64,000 nt of DNA from Saccharospirillum alexandrii. Lineage in GTDB: Bacteria > Pseudomonadota > Gammaproteobacteria > Pseudomonadales > Natronospirillaceae. Shown in pieces: positions 24,038 to 33,463 of this stretch. The notes beneath the pieces are model-generated. The model saw only the letters and a list, made by a program, of their open reading frames with translations. It searched no databases and was not told where the DNA came from. A program made the translations under genes and the position numbers. The DNA is taken from contig NZ_RCIP01000001.1 of NCBI RefSeq assembly GCF_004000275.1, positions 1,046,749 through 1,110,748 on the forward strand, read 5' to 3'. How positions within the stretch are numbered: the first letter of the stretch is position 1; every line of letters starts with the position of its first letter.

Positions 24038-26263
24038 TCAATGCCGGGTTTTACCCGACTCGCCAAGCTCTGATACCAGGGTGTCGATAACGCGATCAAA
24101 CAGCGGGGCGTCGTCCACCACCTTGAAGGCGTCGTTGCGCAACGCCATGGCCAAACCAATCGCTGAGCGCTCTGCCACCTTGTTGCCCTGATGGTCGGTA
24201 AAAATATACTTGCTGCCCAGGCCCACGATAGCTGTCAGGCACCCCCGTTCGATCTTGCCCGACTGGTTCTCAATCTCGAACCAGCTTCCGGTTTCAAAGG
24301 TTGCCACCATATCCATGTAATAGGTCAGGTCGGCTGGCTTGTGCTGAACAACGGGTTCATCGACCGGCAGCGGTTGCGGCCGTTCGACCAGTTCATCGGC
24401 ACGGGCTGACCGCTCGGCAAAGGCGTCCAGTCGTTCCTGATCGGCCCAAACACTCTCCGTCAGCGGCTGATGGCGCGGCTGGTGCCATTCATCGATGGCA
24501 GACACCAGGCGGTCGCGCTCGCCTTCGTTCAGACCCAGGGCTTTCAGGCCATCCAGCAAACCAGACCTCAAATTGGGCAACAATTTGCTGAACCGCACCG
24601 ACTCGGTCACCTGAATGTTTGGTTGTAGACTCCAGACCAGTTCGCGGGCAATACGGGCACTGGTTTTCCAGGCCTTGCCTTCACCGTGTGCGTTGTAAAT
24701 ACCCCGCATCAGCCGGTACCAGTGACGCTTGAGCAAATGCTCGGCATCTTCTGGCAGCGTCTCACCTTCGAGTAAGGTATCCATAAACAGCCGGGCCCGG
24801 TCCTGATTCTGATGCGCCTCAAACTGAGTTTCCTCAGCTTCGACCATGGGCGTCAGGCGAGCTTCCTGAAGCGCATCGTACTCGGCTTTGAGATCATCAA
24901 ACTCACTCAGGGCTGCGTCGAACATGGCCAGGTCGGTTTCGAACTCGTGATTGAGTCGGGTAACGATGCGCTCCATGCCATCGAGCAGGACATCGTCTTC
25001 AAGTTGCTCGTCTGGCTGCCAGCCTGTCGCCGCACGCGCCATCCGGTTTAACAACAGCCGGGCCGGATGTTCCGACTCGGTAAAAAACTCCTTATCGAGC
25101 AAGGCCACCTTAATGATTGGAATCTGCATGCGCGCCATCAGTTGCTTCATGTGCGCCGACAATTTCTGGTCATCAAGAATGTATTCAAACAGCATGGCCA
25201 CCAATGAAACCGTACCGGCTTCCTGGGTTCCCTGAACCTGGGCGGTGACTTGCTGTGCCTGAGCCTGGGCCCAGAGTTTCATTTCACCGAGATCCAACGA
25301 TACCGGTGCGGCACTGGCCTGAGCCTGCACCCGGGTCAGATTGGCCATCAGCGCCTGCAATGCATCGGCACCGACCATAACACCCGGCCCGCCCTGCCCG
25401 GCCATACCAGCGCCCAAGCTACCCGGGCCCGATCCTGCATAGCCACCCCCGCCGGCATAGCCGCCTGGCACGGCCTGCCCGCCCGGATTGTCGCCATACA
25501 AGCGCTGATTCAGCATTTGGCCCAGTTGCTCGAAGGTATCGGCACTGGTGACATCCGGACGGCTTGGTGCTGACGCATTCAACAGCTTGAGATTGGGCAG
25601 AATGCCTTCCTCGATTAACCAGCTGTTATTCGACTGGTAAAAGACCAGCAGCTTGGATACGGCCTTCTGATCAAACAACCGGAACAGCATGAGGGTTGTT
25701 TTCAGCGACCAGTTACCCCCCTCCAGCGCACCCATGGCAATGCGCCCAAGCACTTCAGGGTTGTAAGGGGTTTGTTCATTGTTAAGGTCTTTGCGGCCGG
25801 TCAGCACACCCAGGCGCTCCCGGAACGCCAGCCACTGGTCACCGGATCGCTCAAGAATCCGGTTGGTAAAGCTGTCGATGGCCAGGCCACGCTCCAGCGT
25901 GTCATCTTCCATCAGCGACAATTCTGTCGCCTTGGGGGCTGCATCGGTCGACTCAGCGTCCAATTGACCTTCTGCCACTTCATCGGTGTATTTTTTTACC
26001 CCTTTGATAATAGCTTCACGGATACTGTTTTTTTCGAGCCGAAGGGCTCGCAAGCTGTCGAAGTAGGCGCCGGATTCGAAACCATCGGTGGTTTTTTCGG
26101 CGAGTCGAAACAGGAAATCATCGGACGCAACAAAGAACTCATCCAGCAAGGCCGGCAGCAGCGCGACAAAGCGTCGCGATAGCGCGTCCAGCCTGGCTGT
26201 ATCGGCTTTGTGCGGTACCTTGCTGAGGTGTTGGCGCAGGTCTGTAACCTTGGCTGTGTTCAT
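24038..26263 (-). CDS. DUF1631 family protein with C-terminal PilZ-like region
   Basis: A 741-residue cytoplasmic protein of the DUF1631 family, found in proteobacteria and of unproven function. The N-terminal half is helical; a Gly-rich linker (VPGGYAGGGGYAGSGPG) near residues 270-300 separates it from the helical DUF1631 core (MARMQIPIIKVALLDKEFF, AEHLLKRHWYRLMRGIYNA). The last 110 residues (ETGSWFEIENQSGKIERGCL, then YIFTDHQGNKVAER) resemble a PilZ-type barrel but lack a clear RxxxR c-di-GMP motif. The start at 26263 was preferred to 26311 because it follows AAGTGGATCGACC. It ends in a clean terminator. Confidence 0.82.
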   Translation of the reverse strand: MNTAKVTDLRQHLSKVPHKADTARLDALSRRFVALLPALLDEFFVASDDFLFRLAEKTTDGFESGAYFDSLRALRLEKNSIREAIIKGVKKYTDEVAEGQLDAESTDAAPKATELSLMEDDTLERGLAIDSFTNRILERSGDQWLAFRERLGVLTGRKDLNNEQTPYNPEVLGRIAMGALEGGNWSLKTTLMLFRLFDQKAVSKLLVFYQSNNSWLIEEGILPNLKLLNASAPSRPDVTSADTFEQLGQMLNQRLYGDNPGGQAVPGGYAGGGGYAGSGPGSLGAGMAGQGGPGVMVGADALQALMANLTRVQAQASAAPVSLDLGEMKLWAQAQAQQVTAQVQGTQEAGTVSLVAMLFEYILDDQKLSAHMKQLMARMQIPIIKVALLDKEFFTESEHPARLLLNRMARAATGWQPDEQLEDDVLLDGMERIVTRLNHEFETDLAMFDAALSEFDDLKAEYDALQEARLTPMVEAEETQFEAHQNQDRARLFMDTLLEGETLPEDAEHLLKRHWYRLMRGIYNAHGEGKAWKTSARIARELVWSLQPNIQVTESVRFSKLLPNLRSGLLDGLKALGLNEGERDRLVSAIDEWHQPRHQPLTESVWADQERLDAFAERSARADELVERPQPLPVDEPVVQHKPADLTYYMDMVATFETGSWFEIENQSGKIERGCLTAIVGLGSKYIFTDHQGNKVAERSAIGLAMALRNDAFKVVDDAPLFDRVIDTLVSELGESGKTRH

Positions 26264-26593
26264 GGTCGATCCACTTGGAGTAACGTTAGGCTGCCTAATG
26301 TACGGTTTCATTCGTCAAATTCTGGGACCCAGTTCACTCTGTTCCGGAACCGAACCGGGCAAAGCCCTGAAGTGTCGACTGTGTCACTCTTTCGACTCTT
26401 TTCACCCGGCTCAATCAGTCAATCTATTGGCTATTGCCATCGCACCTTTTCAGCCACTCCGTAAGCGACACTTTTTTGGCGCACTATTTTATGACATCTT
26501 TCACCCGCCTCAGCCTGTTACAGTTTGATACTTGTGACGGACCAGACCGACTGGGTTAAATGCGGGTCAAACGATAAAAAAGGCACTTCACCC
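26264..26593. other. Divergent promoter region, no gene
   Basis: 330 bases between DUF1631 and the oxidoreductase gene, AT-rich. It contains the small hairpin ACGTTAGG-ctg-CCTAATGT near 26283-26301. I could not define promoters in it. Confidence 0.4.
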
Positions 26594-27658
26594 ATGGCAC
26601 ACCCTGCTATTAAAACCGGCATTATTGGCTATGGCCTCTCGGGTCGGGTTTTTCATGCGCCTTTTATTCAGGGCCTGCCCGAATTTGAATTGAGCGCCGT
26701 ATGCAGCCGGCAACCGGATGCCGTGCTGGAACGCTACCCGGAGACTCACGTCGTGGCGGATGCCGGGCAACTGATCGCGTCGCCAGAGCTCGACCTAATC
26801 ATCATCACCGCGCCCAACGCCCTGCATTTCCCACTGGCCAAAGCCGCACTTGAGGCTGGCAAAAATGTGCTGCTGGAGAAACCTTCGGTCACCTCTCTGC
26901 AGGAGATTGAATCGCTGACGCGGCTGGCAGACCAGCGCGGACGTCTACTGACGGTCTATCAAAACCGGCGATTCGATGGCGACTTTCTGCATTTGAAGGC
27001 GATGATGGTATCCGGAGAGCTGGGTAAGCTCAGGCATCTGACCAGCCGGTTCGACCGGTTCAGACCCACGCCTCAGAATCGCTGGCGCGAGCAACCCGGC
27101 CCGGCGAGTGGCATTTTCTGGGACCTGGGGCCGCATTTGCTGGATCAGGCACTGCACTTGTTGGGCTCGCCAGAATCCCTGCAAGCTACGTTAAAGACGC
27201 TGCGATCGGGAGGCACGACTCACGACTGGTTTGAAGTCATGCTCTATTATCCCGGCCTGCTGGTAACCCTGGGCTCAACCCCGTTTGAGGCTGGCCCCAT
27301 GCAGCGCTTTAATGCCCGGTTTGAACGGGGCAGCTGGCAATGCTGGGGGCTCGACCCGCAGGAGGAAGCCTTGCGCGCGGGTCAGATGCCCTGGCTCCCG
27401 GAGTACCCCGGTGCCGGACAGCCACAATCAGCGCACCGGTATTGCGCCACTGAAGACGGGGCCCAGACCGGACAGCCCGATGACTGTTCAGCAGGGCACT
27501 ACCAAGCCTATTTCAGCACTCTGGCCAATGCCATTCAAAACGGTACGGCACCGCCAGTGAGCCCTGAAGATGCCTGCGCGCTGATCTATACCCTGGAACT
27601 GGCAGAACAGTCCTCTGCCCTGGGGAAACGCCTCGACTGGCACTACCCCGGCGCCTGA
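26594..27658 (+). CDS. Gfo/Idh/MocA family oxidoreductase
   Basis: An NAD(P)-dependent oxidoreductase of 354 residues. The Rossmann motif GIIGYGLSGRVFHAPF lies at residues 9-24, the conserved EKPSVTS with its catalytic lysine near 97, and the C-terminal domain holds WDLGPHLLDQALHLLG with the histidine typical of the family. The opening SGRVFHAPFI places it with the YdgJ/YhhX group. The substrate, probably a sugar or inositol derivative, cannot be told. The start at 26594 matches the beginning of the Rossmann fold; an in-frame upstream ATG at 26525 adds a stretch without homology. Confidence 0.85.
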   Translation: MAHPAIKTGIIGYGLSGRVFHAPFIQGLPEFELSAVCSRQPDAVLERYPETHVVADAGQLIASPELDLIIITAPNALHFPLAKAALEAGKNVLLEKPSVTSLQEIESLTRLADQRGRLLTVYQNRRFDGDFLHLKAMMVSGELGKLRHLTSRFDRFRPTPQNRWREQPGPASGIFWDLGPHLLDQALHLLGSPESLQATLKTLRSGGTTHDWFEVMLYYPGLLVTLGSTPFEAGPMQRFNARFERGSWQCWGLDPQEEALRAGQMPWLPEYPGAGQPQSAHRYCATEDGAQTGQPDDCSAGHYQAYFSTLANAIQNGTAPPVSPEDACALIYTLELAEQSSALGKRLDWHYPGA

Positions 27659-27664
27659 CCCGCT

Positions 27665-28510
27665 TTACTGGCTGTTCAGAGACCAGGTTTCCAAGCCTTC
27701 GTTCAGAGCGCGCTGTGCGGTGCCGTCTTCAACCAGCTCCGTCATGATGCGCGTCAGTTCGGCCCGAAAAGCTTCGGTGTTGCAGGGTGAACGTCGGGAG
27801 ATTGTCAGGAACAATCCTTCCGAGCTGACCGGTGGTTCTATTTGCTCGATGACAAAGTCGAGATCCAATTCCGCCGCATAGGCCAGACCGGGGTATTCCT
27901 CATACAGTACGTAATCGACCCGCCCCTGTGCCAGCATGCGAAACGCCTGGGGCAGGCTAGTGACGTTATCAATGCTGAGATTGACGCTGGCAAGTTCATC
28001 GAAACTCTGTCCGAAACTGTTGTTGATGACCGTGGCGCCTTCATAAGGCTTAAGATCCGCCCATTCTGTGTACTCGAAGGCGACCAGAGACCGCTTCCAG
28101 ACGACCGAGCGAGTGGTCAGAAACGCCGGTTCAATGTAATCCATGTAGGCCAGTCGCGGCAGGGTAAAAAAAGCACCGGCAATCAGGTCAATACGGCCTA
28201 CCCGAACTTCTTCCTGAGCCCGGGACCATGGGCCCGTGTAGATCACTTCAATCGGAATACCCAATCGCTCACTCAACGCTTCCATGATGGCTTTGTTGGC
28301 GCCAATCAGACCGCGTCGGGAGCCGGGTTCCTGCCACAGATAAGGAGGGTATTCGGGGTTGCCTGTCGCGGTCAGCCGCGTGCAGCTTTGCTCTGATGCT
28401 ACCGCCGCTGATGCGTCTGACCGGGCTTGCTCGGCCTGAACCGAGGCCAGGGTGCCGAGCAAACACACCATCACCAGACGTTGAAACCTACCGGTTACTC
28501 TATTGATCAT
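27665..28510 (-). CDS. Orphan SBP_bac_3-type periplasmic binding protein
   Basis: A 281-residue exported protein. The signal peptide LVMVCLLGTLASVQA starts after a short basic region and supports the start at 28510 over the upstream 28555. The mature part opens with LTATGNPEYPPYLWQEP, followed by GLIGANKAIMEALSERLGI, VRVGRIDLIAGAFFTLPR and the hinge strand EGATVINNSFGQSF. There is no transporter gene nearby. It ends six bases from the convergent oxidoreductase gene, with no terminator between. Confidence 0.78.
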   Translation of the reverse strand: MINRVTGRFQRLVMVCLLGTLASVQAEQARSDASAAVASEQSCTRLTATGNPEYPPYLWQEPGSRRGLIGANKAIMEALSERLGIPIEVIYTGPWSRAQEEVRVGRIDLIAGAFFTLPRLAYMDYIEPAFLTTRSVVWKRSLVAFEYTEWADLKPYEGATVINNSFGQSFDELASVNLSIDNVTSLPQAFRMLAQGRVDYVLYEEYPGLAYAAELDLDFVIEQIEPPVSSEGLFLTISRRSPCNTEAFRAELTRIMTELVEDGTAQRALNEGLETWSLNSQ

Positions 28511-28652
28511 TATGTATGCGTGCCCCGATTCGGACAAAAGAGCCGTCAAGATCATGTACTCACTCAGAAGGTGCGGATTGAACGCCTGTGCCCCTGCTCC
28601 TCCCTGATCCGGAACCTCAGCGTCAATAATAGATGGGCAAATGAAAAATCAC

Positions 28653-28675
28653 AAAAACCCGGACAGCTGTCCGGG
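28653..28675 (-). terminator. Rho-independent terminator of the glucosidase operon
   Basis: CCCGGACA (28658-28665) pairs with TGTCCGGG (28668-28675); on the minus strand five T residues follow. It begins 12 bases after the GH1 stop. Confidence 0.85.
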
Positions 28676-28687
28676 CGAGCATCGTCA

Positions 28688-30022
28688 TCAGCGAGCGGCA
28701 AGAAACGCTTTGAACGCCAGCGCACTGGCCTTGGGCGTTCTCACCTGAGTGTCATAATTTACATGCACAATACCAAAGCGCTGGCTGTAGCCTTCGGCCC
28801 ATTCGAAGTTGTCCATCAGGCTCCAGGCAAAATAGCCCTGTACATCAACGCCAGCCTGAATAGCGCGGTCAACCGCATTCAAATGCGCATCGTAGTAACC
28901 GACGCGCAACTGGTCGTTCACTTCGCCGTTGGTGACCGGGGTATTGTCGGCCGCCCCGTTCTCGGTGATGTAGACCGGCGGCAAGTTGTCATAACGCGCC
29001 TTGAACCCGGTTAACAGGTCAGTCAGGGCTTGTGGATAGATTTCCCAGCCAATGTCTGTTTTTGCGGCTTGCTGCGGCACCCCATCGTAATCGTTTTCCC
29101 CACTGGCGGTAATCACGGCACGAGTGTAGAAATTGATGCCCAGAAAATCGAGGTCCGCGGCAATGGTGTCCATATCCCCCGGGTATACCGTAGGCATCCA
29201 CTCGGGGTGGCGTTCGGCAACCGCAACCGGGTAGTGACCGGTCAGCAACGGCTCAAGGTAGAAGTGACTGTTTTCTTCATCACTGTAAGCGGCTGCGGCC
29301 CGATCGGCTTGCGAATCGGTTACCGGGTAGGCCGGGGTGAAGTTCAATACAATGCCATGCTCCGAGGTCGGCGCATTCTCTCTCATGCGCGGTAGCGCCA
29401 GGCCGTGCGCCAGTAGCAGGTGGTGAGCCGCCTGGAACCCCATCCGATCATCTTTCAGACCCGGGGCATGAATGCCCAGGCGATAGCTCAAAAAAGCCGA
29501 ACACCAGGGTTCGTTTAGAGTGGCGTAGCTGCTCACACGGTTGCCCAGCACCCGGGTAACCCGATCGGCGTAATCGGCAAAGCGGTAGGCGGTATCGCGA
29601 TTGACCCACCCGCCGCGTTCGCCCAAATACTGGGGCAAATCCCAGTGATAAAGCGTTGCATAGGGCTTGATGCCGCGCTCAAGCATGCCATCAACCAATC
29701 GGTCGTAGAAATCAAACCCTTTGTCGTTCCAGACGCCGGATTCCGGTTCGATGCGTGGCCAGGCAATCGAGAAGCGGTAAGCATCAAACCCCAGTGATTG
29801 GATCATGTCCAGGTCGTCAGCCCAGCGGTGGTAGTGATCGCAGGCGGGCATACCGTTGTCGCCACCCAACACACGCCCTGGTGTATCACAAAACCGGTCC
29901 CAGATGCTCTCGCCCCGGCCATCTTCAGTCGTCGCCCCTTCCACCTGAAAGGACGCGGTAGCAACACCAAACAGGAAGTCGGAACGCTGCAAAGGTGACG
30001 CTTCGGGTAATTTAAAACTCAT
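28688..30022 (-). CDS. bglA: GH1 beta-glucosidase
   Basis: Retaining glycoside hydrolase of family 1 (444 residues, normal length) splitting beta-glucosides such as cellobiose. The opening FLFGVATASFQVEGA is the family signature; acid/base Glu171 lies in TLNEPW and nucleophile Glu354 in YITENG. No signal peptide, so it acts in the cytoplasm on imported sugar. It is the last gene of the lacI-regulated ABC operon, 47 bp after the second permease. The exact sugar (beta-glucoside, galactoside or fucoside) is not readable from sequence. Confidence 0.93.
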   Translation of the reverse strand: MSFKLPEASPLQRSDFLFGVATASFQVEGATTEDGRGESIWDRFCDTPGRVLGGDNGMPACDHYHRWADDLDMIQSLGFDAYRFSIAWPRIEPESGVWNDKGFDFYDRLVDGMLERGIKPYATLYHWDLPQYLGERGGWVNRDTAYRFADYADRVTRVLGNRVSSYATLNEPWCSAFLSYRLGIHAPGLKDDRMGFQAAHHLLLAHGLALPRMRENAPTSEHGIVLNFTPAYPVTDSQADRAAAAYSDEENSHFYLEPLLTGHYPVAVAERHPEWMPTVYPGDMDTIAADLDFLGINFYTRAVITASGENDYDGVPQQAAKTDIGWEIYPQALTDLLTGFKARYDNLPPVYITENGAADNTPVTNGEVNDQLRVGYYDAHLNAVDRAIQAGVDVQGYFAWSLMDNFEWAEGYSQRFGIVHVNYDTQVRTPKASALAFKAFLAAR

Positions 30023-30069
30023 ACCATTCTCCTAAATACCGGGGGCAGACTCCACCCCCGCATTCTTCA

Positions 30070-30936
30070 TCAATTTTTTACGGCACCGCTGGTGAGGCCG
30101 CTGATCATTTGCTTGCTGGCCGCCATGTAAATCAACACGAGGGGCAGAATCGAAATAAAGGTGCCCAGCATCAGCGCACCCCAGGGCGTATTCGGAACCC
30201 CCTGGACGCTACGCAGCATCTGAGTGATCACCATCTTGTCGCTGCTGGTCAGCACCACCAGCGGTTGCAGGAAGTTGTTCCACAGAAACACGAATTGCAC
30301 GATCGCCAGTGTTGCCAGGCCAGGCCGCAACAGGGGCAAAACCACACTCCAGTAGGTGCGAAAGGCGCTGGCACCGTCGAGCTTGGCGGCTTCAAGCAGA
30401 TCTTTGGGAACCGAGGCAACCACGTACTGGCGAATCAGAAAGATACCGAAAGGATTAATACTGAACGGCAACCAGACAGCCAGATGGGTGTTGCTCAGAC
30501 CGATGGCGTTGATCACCATGTAGTAAGGAATCAGCGTCAGAATGGGCGGCAGCATCATAGAGCAAATCATCATGCCGAACAGTACTTTACGACCTCGGAA
30601 TTCGAATACGGCCAGTGCGTAGCCACACATGCTGCAGAACAGCAATGAGGTTAGGGTACCCAGCAGCGCCACGGAAAAACTGTTAAACATCCCCACCCAG
30701 AAATCCATGATATCCAGCAGGCGGTGATAGTTGGCAACCAGCTGATCCCCCAGTGTCAGGTTTAAACCTGAACTGAACATGGTAGTACGGTCGTGCGTGG
30801 CCATCAGCAATGACCAGAGGAAGGGGAAAACCGTGAAGACCACCGCGGTTAGCAGGGCCGTCCACAACAATGCCTTTCCCAGCATGCGAAACATTCCGTC
30901 CAGGTTTTCTTTTTGTACTGGCGTCAGTGCTTTCAT
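30070..30936 (-). CDS. Carbohydrate ABC transporter permease (MalG type)
   Basis: Inner-membrane permease of 288 residues with about six membrane spans and the coupling motif EAAKLDGASAFRTYWSVVLP. The start at 30936 overlaps the stop of the MalF-type gene by one base (TAATG), which gives translational coupling; the longer frame to 31050 lies inside that gene. With its partner, the binding protein and GH1 it forms a sugar import operon. No ATPase gene is present, so a shared MsmK/UgpC-type ATPase elsewhere must power it. Confidence 0.9.
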   Translation of the reverse strand: MKALTPVQKENLDGMFRMLGKALLWTALLTAVVFTVFPFLWSLLMATHDRTTMFSSGLNLTLGDQLVANYHRLLDIMDFWVGMFNSFSVALLGTLTSLLFCSMCGYALAVFEFRGRKVLFGMMICSMMLPPILTLIPYYMVINAIGLSNTHLAVWLPFSINPFGIFLIRQYVVASVPKDLLEAAKLDGASAFRTYWSVVLPLLRPGLATLAIVQFVFLWNNFLQPLVVLTSSDKMVITQMLRSVQGVPNTPWGALMLGTFISILPLVLIYMAASKQMISGLTSGAVKN

Positions 30937-31940
30937 TATTCGCCCCCCAGACCACGACGGCCAAAGAACCAGAAATACAGCCCGGTAAACAGGCCAATGA
31001 CCATAAACAGAATCCAGGAGATGGCAGCGGCACTGCCCATATCGAGCCATTCCCAGGCAACTCGATAGAGATAGTTGGAAATGGTCATGCCGTTGGTGGA
31101 CGCCTGTTGCAAGCCACGCGTCAGTACATAGGGTTCGTCGAACAGATTCATATTGCCAATGATGGTAAGTGTCACCGCAAAAAAGATGAACGGACGCAGT
31201 AAGGGCAGCGCAATGCGGGTAAAGCGTTGCCAGCTGTTGGCACCGTCGATGATGGCGGCTTCGTAGAGCTCATCGGAGATGGTGGCCAGGCCGGCGGTAT
31301 AAATAACGATGTTGAATCCCACGTATTTCCAGAACACCACAAAAGAGACGGAGTAACGGATCAGGCTGTTTTCCTGTACCCAGCCCAGAGGCATCACATC
31401 GTGCAGCCAGCCAAAGGCCCAGCCCGTCAGGCTACCATTGGCCAGACCGGTCAACGCCTGGTTAATAATGCCGCTCTCTTTGGAAAACATGACGAAGAAA
31501 ATCATCGAAATGGCGATGGTCGAGGTCACGTAGGGTAAGAAATAGGCCGTGGTCAGCCAGTGACGCGCGCGTTTGCCCAGTTGCACCAGCAAGTAAGCCA
31601 ACGGTAAGGCAACCAGGTGCTGGGGGATGCCGGAATACAGTGCCATCAGGAACGTATTCCACAATGTCTGCCATAGGGTCGGGTCGGTCAGGCTGAGTGC
31701 ATAGTTTTCCAGGCCGACGTATTCCATGGTGCCCAGCCCGGCGACGGGATTCCAGGTGTGAAACGACAGATAGATCATAAACAGCACCGGGAAGATGCCG
31801 AAGGTGCCGAAAATAATGATGTAGGGAGACATAAACCAATAAGGGGTGGTTTTATGCCAGAAAGTACGCTGACGGTCCGACTTATCGCGCTGGGCGTTTT
31901 CCTGCGCGGTCGTCGGATCAGTCATCTCGGTGGTCGTCAT
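30936..31940 (-). CDS. Carbohydrate ABC transporter permease (MalF type)
   Basis: Inner-membrane permease of 334 residues: a polar N-terminus, then YWFMSPYIIIFGTFGIFPVL as first span and the coupling motif EAAIIDGANSWQRFTRIALP. It precedes the MalG-type gene with a one-base overlap and follows the binding-protein gene across a terminator-like hairpin. Substrate as for the operon, probably beta-linked di- or oligosaccharide. Confidence 0.9.
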   Translation of the reverse strand: MTTTEMTDPTTAQENAQRDKSDRQRTFWHKTTPYWFMSPYIIIFGTFGIFPVLFMIYLSFHTWNPVAGLGTMEYVGLENYALSLTDPTLWQTLWNTFLMALYSGIPQHLVALPLAYLLVQLGKRARHWLTTAYFLPYVTSTIAISMIFFVMFSKESGIINQALTGLANGSLTGWAFGWLHDVMPLGWVQENSLIRYSVSFVVFWKYVGFNIVIYTAGLATISDELYEAAIIDGANSWQRFTRIALPLLRPFIFFAVTLTIIGNMNLFDEPYVLTRGLQQASTNGMTISNYLYRVAWEWLDMGSAAAISWILFMVIGLFTGLYFWFFGRRGLGGE

Positions 31941-31975
31941 GGCCGCAATCCGGGAAGTTGAATGAATTGGAAATA

Positions 31976-32003
31976 AAAAGGCGGCATCAGTGGTGATGCC
32001 GCC
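31976..32003 (-). terminator. Hairpin between binding protein and permeases
   Basis: GGCGGCATCA (31980-31989) pairs with TGATGCCGCC (31994-32003) around a four-base loop, and T residues follow on the minus strand. Being inside the operon, it probably works as a partial terminator or 3' stabiliser that keeps binding-protein output above that of the permeases. Confidence 0.75.
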
Positions 32004-32022
32004 CTGGCGCTAACCCGTCAAA

Positions 32023-33234
32023 TTAGCGTACGCGACGCTTGATCTGACGTTCGGCATTGGCCAGTGCCGTATCGATGTCCATGCCATCGTTCAGCACTTG
32101 TTCGAGCGCGGTGCCGATCAGTGACTCGGCGATCTGATCACCCTCATGCGGCTCGACCGGTGTCACATTTTCAGCGATATTGGCAAACAGAACACGTGCT
32201 CTCTGGCCGCGCAGGAAGTCGATGGGCTCATTGAACATGGGGTCATCGTAAGTGGCCGTGTGCGCCGGGAAAGCCGCAATGTTTTGGAAACCAGCCAGCT
32301 GTATGTCTTCACTGATCATGTATTCGATCAGGTCCCAGGCTGCTTCAGGCTGCTCTGACTGACGCGGAATGGCCAGGAAGGAACCGCCCCAGGTACCGTA
32401 GGTGTTGTCCGGCAAATTGCTGACACCCCAGTTGCCCGAGGTTTCCGGTGCCATCCAGTTTTGCAGGTGACCCAGCAACCAGGCACCCGACATTTGAGTC
32501 GCAAATCGGCCTTCGCGGAAACCGGCGTACCACTCTTCTGTCCACTCTGAAATGTTGCCATCCATGCCTTCATCGCGCACGGTTTTGGCCAGTTCGAAGG
32601 CACGCTTGAAGCGGTCGGAAGTGACCAGAGGCTCGCCCTCTGAATCGAAATAGAGGCCATTGCCGGGTTCAACGTTAAAATTCCAGTAGGCGGTCGCGAC
32701 GGCATTGGCGTTGCCGATCAGCAGAATGCCATCCTCTTTCAATGAACGACCGTAATCGAGGTAGGAATCCCAGTCGGTCATTACCTCGTCGAGGTCATAG
32801 CCCATGTCTTCCATGTAGTCGCGGCGGTAATAGACGACGCCGGGACCCAGGTCGACCGGTACGGCATATTGATTGCCATCATTGCCCTGCCCCTGAGTAA
32901 CCGCATAGGGGGCAAAGTTGTCTCGGTAAGGGGCGAATTCGTCAGTCAGGTCGACGAAGCCGCCCTGGTTCACGAAGGAACCCACAAAGTTCCGGTCGAT
33001 CAGTACCACGTCACCCGCGCCGCTACCGGTCGCCAGGTTGGTCTTGAGCTTATCGTGGTGGCCGCCGTGCTCGTTCATCAGCATGTCGACATTGTGCGCC
33101 GGGAACCCGCCCAGAATCGCTTCGAGTTGGCTGTCATAGTCGGGGAAACCATCCAATCTCAGATCGGCCGCCATAGCGCCGCCAGCCAGCGTCAGTGAGG
33201 CCAGTGCCAGGCCCAGTCCTTGTGTATGCTTCAT
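32023..33234 (-). CDS. Carbohydrate ABC transporter substrate-binding protein
   Basis: Periplasmic binding protein of 403 residues (SBP_bac_1/8 family). The signal peptide is LGLALASLTLAGGAMA, cut before ADLRLDG. Mature-domain marks are VDLTDEFAPYRDNFAPYA, VPVDLGPGVVYYRRDYME and GAWLLGHLQNW. The start at 33234 has GGAGAG upstream; the frame extends to 33387 through the promoter and operator and that extension is rejected. It is the first gene of the operon and directly downstream of the lacI terminator. Confidence 0.92.
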   Translation of the reverse strand: MKHTQGLGLALASLTLAGGAMAADLRLDGFPDYDSQLEAILGGFPAHNVDMLMNEHGGHHDKLKTNLATGSGAGDVVLIDRNFVGSFVNQGGFVDLTDEFAPYRDNFAPYAVTQGQGNDGNQYAVPVDLGPGVVYYRRDYMEDMGYDLDEVMTDWDSYLDYGRSLKEDGILLIGNANAVATAYWNFNVEPGNGLYFDSEGEPLVTSDRFKRAFELAKTVRDEGMDGNISEWTEEWYAGFREGRFATQMSGAWLLGHLQNWMAPETSGNWGVSNLPDNTYGTWGGSFLAIPRQSEQPEAAWDLIEYMISEDIQLAGFQNIAAFPAHTATYDDPMFNEPIDFLRGQRARVLFANIAENVTPVEPHEGDQIAESLIGTALEQVLNDGMDIDTALANAERQIKRRVR

Positions 33235-33334
33235 AATATTCTCTCCAGACAACTTCTTGTTTTTGTGGTTTGGTAGTGCAACTGCGCCCTGTGACAGCAC
33301 AGCGGCCGATGCGACTGCTTCGGAAAGCAATGTC

Positions 33335-33350
33335 ATGTAACCGGTTACAT
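33335..33350. promoter_or_regulatory. LacI-family operator O1
   Basis: A perfect 16-base palindrome, ATGTAACCGGTTACAT. It lies immediately downstream of the -10 element of the binding-protein promoter, so a bound repressor would cover the transcription start. The central CCGG and overall form fit LacI-family operators, and a lacI-type gene is next door. Confidence 0.85.
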
Positions 33351-33351
33351 A

Positions 33352-33380
33352 ACGATAAAGAGAGAAAACTATGGTGTCAA
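33352..33380 (-). promoter_or_regulatory. Sigma-70 promoter of the sugar ABC/GH1 operon
   Basis: On the minus strand TTGACA (33380-33375) and TATCGT (33357-33352) are 17 bases apart. The -35 is a perfect match; the -10 is moderate. Operator O1 follows at once. Confidence 0.7.
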
Positions 33381-33463
33381 CTGCCAACTGCTCTATTGGT
33401 GCACTTACAAGGCAGGATGAAGCGCCGTTAGGCCTTTAGACAAGATGGATCAACAGCAAAAAG

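Noticed and set aside
24038-26263. c-di-GMP binding by the DUF1631 protein
   Set aside because: The C-terminus looks PilZ-like in outline, but I see no RxxxR plus D/NxSxxG motif, so binding is not claimed.
33235-33387. N-terminal extension of the sugar-binding protein to 33387
   Set aside because: It would translate the promoter and operator; the signal peptide starts at 33234 behind GGAGAG.
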